Below are positions 60,949 through 64,000 of a DNA stretch of 64,000 bases, one piece after another (positions within the stretch are counted from its first letter, which is position 1; every line of letters starts with the position of its first letter). Location of the stretch: positions 1 through 64,000 of the forward strand of contig RFGV01000013.1 of NCBI GenBank assembly GCA_003696605.1, read 5' to 3'. This DNA is from Chloroflexota bacterium. Its GTDB lineage: Bacteria > Chloroflexota > Anaerolineae > Promineifilales > Promineifilaceae. The notes under the pieces are model-generated. The model was not told the DNA's origin. It made no database searches and saw nothing but the letters and a program-made list of their open reading frames with translations. A program made the position numbers and the translations under genes.

Positions 60949-60978
60949 GAGAGTCAGGAACGCCGAAACCTGACTCTC
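60949..60978. other. Second hairpin in the murJ divergent region
   Basis: A perfect 10-bp stem (60949-60958 with 60969-60978) with a 10-base loop is followed by GTTAAAAGGAGG. The AGGAGG at its 3' end has no start codon close by. With the neighbouring hairpin it occupies most of the 316-base gap (60863-61178), where no gene is seen. Confidence 0.5.
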
Positions 60979-61178
60979 GTTAAAAGGAGGAGAAGAAGAA
61001 GAGATTTTACCCTTCACCCATTATTCTAATATACTCTTTTACGGAATGTTGTACTGTGCCCCTACGCCTATTCTACGCAAAACCTACGCTAGTGAAATTT
61101 TTCACCACATATACCCCCATTAGTCCTGTTTGGTTGTTGCTTTTCGATTGCCTGAACCAAAGATACAATGAAGGTGTG

Positions 61179-63965
61179 ATGCAGATAAATCGCAAGCAAG
61201 CACTGGTTTTGATGGTACTTTGTCTGTTGGTGGGGGCGGCATTGCGTTTGCCTGCCTTAACGGCCGTTCCGCCAGGCCTTCATTACGACGAGGCAGCCAA
61301 TGGTGTACTGGCTGGCGATATCGGCTTGCGGGGAGAGCGGCCGGTTTTCATTCCCAGTTATACCGGAAAGGAGGTGTTATTCTTTTATCTGGCGGGGGGA
61401 TTGATGCGGCTGGTAGGCGAATCAGTATTTACGTTGCGTCTGACGGCCGCTTTTGTGGGATTGCTGACGATTGCTGCCACTTACTGGCTAGGGCGCGAAA
61501 TGCTGGCTGACCGTCGGCTGGCATTATTGGCGGCGGTTTTGCTGGCTGTGAGCTTTTGGCACGTGTTGTTTAGCCGCCTGGGTTTTCGGGCAATCACCCA
61601 GCCCATGTTACAGGCCATGACGGTGGCGGCTTTGTGGCGGGGGTTACGACGTGATTCTTGGAGATGGTTGCTTGTTTCTGGAGTGTGTTTGGGGCTGACT
61701 GCTTATACTTATTTGGCGGCACGTCTTTTTCCGGTTTTGTTGGCAGCGGCATTATGGCCGTTGCTTTGGGCGCGGGCTGGCCGTGGGCAACGGGCACGGC
61801 AATTGGGGGTGTGGCTGGTTGGGGCTGTTGTTGTGATTGCTCCTTTGGTGGCTTATTTTGTGGCTAATCCGAGTGCTTTTTGGGTGCGTATTTCTCAGGT
61901 GGCACCGGGAGAAGTGGCGCCCTTGTCGCTGGAACAGAGTTTTTTGCGGGCGTTGGGAATGTTTTTTTTGAGGGGGGATCCGTATGTTCGGTTTAATGTG
62001 CCGGAACGGCCGTTATTTGACTGGTTTTGGGGCAGTCTGTTGTTGGTTGGTTGGGGGATATCCTGGTGGCGATACCGGCGTCTTTCGGTAGATTGGCAAA
62101 AAGCGGCCGTTTTGTTGTTGACGTTATCACCGCTGGTAATGATTTTGCCGACGGCTCTGGCAAATCGGGAGATTGTGCCCAGTAATTTGCGGGCGATTGG
62201 ACTGATTCCGTTTGTGTTTTATTTACCTGCGATTGGTTTAGTGGCTGTTTTGCAGGATTTGTATATTCGGTTTGGTCAACCACGCGTACAAACGGCCGTT
62301 ATGGTGGTGGCCTCTCTCATGCTGGTTTCGGGTGGTTTTCGCACTGGCCAATTGTATTTTCAGGTGTGGGGGCGTGATGCCGAGCTGTTTTACGAGTCTG
62401 ATGGTGATTTGGCGGCTGTGGCTACTTATTTGAATGATCTTGCAGAGGATTCGGATACGTTGTTTGTATCGGCATTGCATTACCAGCACCCAACGGTAGC
62501 TTTCTTGAGTCAGCGGTACGATGCAGTCAAGTGGTTGGTGAATAGTGAGGCGATTGTATTTCCGCCAGCAGGAACGGCCGTTTATGTATTTCCACGCCGC
62601 ACCCATTTACCCGAATGGGCCAGACCATACTTTCAAAACATTCGCCCTTTCATTGGCCCTGCTGCCCCTGACGGCAATCCTGCTTTTGCTGTTTATTCGT
62701 TGAATAGTCCACCTGCATTTTCTATTTCTCATCCGGTTAATGCCAATTTTGGGCATGTGATAACGTTATTGGGGTATGAATTGCTTCAGCCTGGCCTTTC
62801 TGGCAACACATTACCATTGTTGCTTTACTGGCGGGTAGAGAATAAGCCACCTACTGACCTGCAACCTTTTGTGCATTTGGAGGATAACTGGCGATATCGT
62901 TGGGGACAGATTGAACCGTTGGCCTATCCATCGGCGCAGTGGGAGCCGGGAGAGGTCATTGTACAGCGAGTAGATGTGCCAGTACGGGCAGGTACACCGC
63001 CGGGAGAATATCGCTTGCGGGTTGGGTTATTTCAGCCAGAAACGGGTGAGAGGGTGGCACATCTGGATGAAAACGGCCGTTTTGCTGGCGACAGTCTCAT
63101 TCTGGAAAATATCCCCATTCAGGCTGCCCATCCACCAGAAGAACTGCCACAGCCGCCCAACCTGTTAGATGTAGCCATCAACTCCGAATTGAAGTTAATA
63201 GGATACGAACGAGGCACAGAACAAGTAGCCACTGGTGAAAGTTTATGGTTGGGGTTATGGTGGCTGGCAACCAAGCCATTACCTCCCATGACAACCCGCC
63301 TGGAACTTATGCGCCCAGACAATACTGGCTTCATCCTGACCAACACCCAGCCAGTTCATGACACCTATCCTTTTGTCAAGTGGCAGACCCCTCAATTTCT
63401 CATAGACCACCTTTCGCCACGTATTCCCGCCAGTTTCCCGGCCGGAGAATACACGCTTGTCCTCCATTTACTCGATGGTAATGACGAGACATTGTTGGTA
63501 CGTGAGCTGGGACGGGTAATTGTGGAGGAAACGGAGCGAGTATTTACGCCACCAGACACGCAATTTCCTATGGATGCCACATTTGGGAATGAGATTCGCC
63601 TGCTAGGGTATGATCTCGTGTCGGAGTCGGATACTACCTACCGGCTGAATCTTGTCTGGCAAGCTTTGACAACGCCTGTTGCCGATTACACCGTTTTTGT
63701 GCATTTGTTGCGTTTGGATGGCACTTGTTGTGTGTGGCAACAGGATGTGCAGCCACGTCAGAATCAGTATCCTACAACCCGTTGGGTGCCGGATGAGGTG
63801 GTGACGGATACTTATGAGATTGTTTTGCCACCAGATTTGGCAGCAGGGAATTATACGATTGAAGTGGGGTTGTATTTGCCGGATACAGGGCAGCGGTTGC
63901 AGGTAGTTGTGCCCGGTTTGCGCGAAAGTGATGTGGTTTATTTACGGCCGTTAATTATTCCCTAA
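61179..63965 (+). CDS. GT39-like membrane glycosyltransferase with repeated C-terminal beta domains
   Basis: The ATG at 61179 is chosen; the frame from 61056 lacks a ribosome site. The 928-residue protein has about 11 helices to residue 410. After the first is L-H-Y-D-E-A-A-N-G, the acidic loop of PMT/ArnT-like enzymes that use polyprenyl-phosphate sugars. The remaining 500 residues are extracytoplasmic. They contain three segments beginning L-L/I-G-Y-E/D and continuing with L-x-L-x-W or G-E-Y-x-L-x-V-G-L-F/Y, so a beta domain is repeated. It should glycosylate a lipid or protein outside the membrane. Confidence 0.88.
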   Translation: MQINRKQALVLMVLCLLVGAALRLPALTAVPPGLHYDEAANGVLAGDIGLRGERPVFIPSYTGKEVLFFYLAGGLMRLVGESVFTLRLTAAFVGLLTIAATYWLGREMLADRRLALLAAVLLAVSFWHVLFSRLGFRAITQPMLQAMTVAALWRGLRRDSWRWLLVSGVCLGLTAYTYLAARLFPVLLAAALWPLLWARAGRGQRARQLGVWLVGAVVVIAPLVAYFVANPSAFWVRISQVAPGEVAPLSLEQSFLRALGMFFLRGDPYVRFNVPERPLFDWFWGSLLLVGWGISWWRYRRLSVDWQKAAVLLLTLSPLVMILPTALANREIVPSNLRAIGLIPFVFYLPAIGLVAVLQDLYIRFGQPRVQTAVMVVASLMLVSGGFRTGQLYFQVWGRDAELFYESDGDLAAVATYLNDLAEDSDTLFVSALHYQHPTVAFLSQRYDAVKWLVNSEAIVFPPAGTAVYVFPRRTHLPEWARPYFQNIRPFIGPAAPDGNPAFAVYSLNSPPAFSISHPVNANFGHVITLLGYELLQPGLSGNTLPLLLYWRVENKPPTDLQPFVHLEDNWRYRWGQIEPLAYPSAQWEPGEVIVQRVDVPVRAGTPPGEYRLRVGLFQPETGERVAHLDENGRFAGDSLILENIPIQAAHPPEELPQPPNLLDVAINSELKLIGYERGTEQVATGESLWLGLWWLATKPLPPMTTRLELMRPDNTGFILTNTQPVHDTYPFVKWQTPQFLIDHLSPRIPASFPAGEYTLVLHLLDGNDETLLVRELGRVIVEETERVFTPPDTQFPMDATFGNEIRLLGYDLVSESDTTYRLNLVWQALTTPVADYTVFVHLLRLDGTCCVWQQDVQPRQNQYPTTRWVPDEVVTDTYEIVLPPDLAAGNYTIEVGLYLPDTGQRLQVVVPGLRESDVVYLRPLIIP

Positions 63966-64000
63966 CGTGTAGCTCAGCGGCAGCGGCGGTGACTACACAA
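63966..64000 (+). other. Short stretch after the last gene
   Basis: A 6-bp stem GTGTAG/CTACAC (63967-63972 and 63993-63998) with a 20-base loop is seen. It could be the start of a terminator or of an RNA beyond the edge, and cannot be judged further. Confidence 0.2.

Larger units (their letters stand above)
389..63951. repeat. Dispersed highly iterated octamer palindrome ACGGCCGT (about 110 copies)
   Basis: The first copy is at 389-396 and the last at 63944-63951. Counted by eye there are about 110-112 exact copies, one per roughly 570 bases, against about one expected by chance. Most are extended to AACGGCCGTT or AAACGGCCGTTT, and some to GGAAACGGCCGTTTCC (for example near 1010-1025). Copies occur in all reading frames, giving T-A-V, N-G-R-F or R-P-F in unrelated proteins, and in intergenic hairpins. 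Near misses (ACGGCCGA, ACGGCCGC, TCGGCCGT) are also common. This resembles HIP1 of cyanobacteria in behaviour but not in sequence. Confidence 0.92.

Noticed and set aside
63966-64000. The D-arm of a tRNA (GTAGCTCAGCGG)
   Set aside because: The partner GAGC of the D-stem is missing, a competing GTGTAG/CTACAC stem fits better and the window ends, so no tRNA can be supported.

Overview
The window reads as a chromosomal segment of a Chloroflexota bacterium (Anaerolineae-like). This rests on style rather than on a marker gene: lipoproteins with Thr/Pro-rich linkers, a DUF5667-type protein, VanW, TPR-CHAT and MurG-like glycosyltransferase families, and GC content near 50 percent. Base composition and codon use look uniform, with no phage, transposase, CRISPR, rRNA or certain tRNA. 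Almost everything from 1 to 45.7 kb is transcribed leftward; the right third is mixed.

Region 1 (1-23.2 kb, minus strand) is a large glycan assembly and export locus: two ABC exporters, three MurG-like transferases sharing an S-M-A-G-Y-N-T motif (one fused to a polysaccharide deacetylase), four GT4 domains (one fused to a kinase-like domain), four APH/choline-kinase-like domains, a histidine phosphatase, a heparinase II/III-like enzyme and a TPR protein. Most genes overlap by the 4-base ATGA arrangement, so they are probably co-translated. It looks like two related modules (about 23.2-8.6 kb and 8.4-0.8 kb). At the left edge a secreted DUF5667-type protein with Asn/Asp/Gly repeats runs out of the window.

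Region 2 (23.4-29.1 kb) holds an ECF sigma factor, a putative soluble anti-sigma-like protein, a large TPR-CHAT caspase-like protease and a secreted subtilisin. Region 3 (29.3-41.4 kb) has a GT-C-like membrane protein, a VanW protein, a HerA-like ATPase/small protein/PLD operon, a DrrAB-like ABC pair, a GNAT enzyme and a second ECF sigma with its probable membrane anti-sigma. Region 4 (41.4-45.7 kb) has a methyltransferase, an epimerase, a sulfotransferase with the 3' remnant of a second copy, and a membrane protein with a degenerate metzincin motif. Region 5 (45.8-64 kb) has a DinG-type helicase-exonuclease, two related lipoproteins, FabF, a DUF2085 protein, TlpA/CcdA, CcmABCD-type haem export, MurJ and a GT39-like glycosyltransferase.

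Three signals cut across the gene map. First, the octamer palindrome ACGGCCGT, usually extended to AAACGGCCGTTT, occurs about 110 times by hand count where about one is expected, like cyanobacterial HIP1; several terminator stems are built from it. Second, four intergenic sites share an exactly spaced bipartite sequence, CCGTTAC, 16 bases, then CGACTT or CGACTA, which looks like an ECF sigma promoter. It precedes the subtilisin, a glycan operon, the GT-C protein and the DUF5667 protein. Third, the sigma/anti-sigma-like/TPR-CHAT/subtilisin group suggests a protease-controlled transcriptional switch. Linking the sigma factor to the promoter family is inference.
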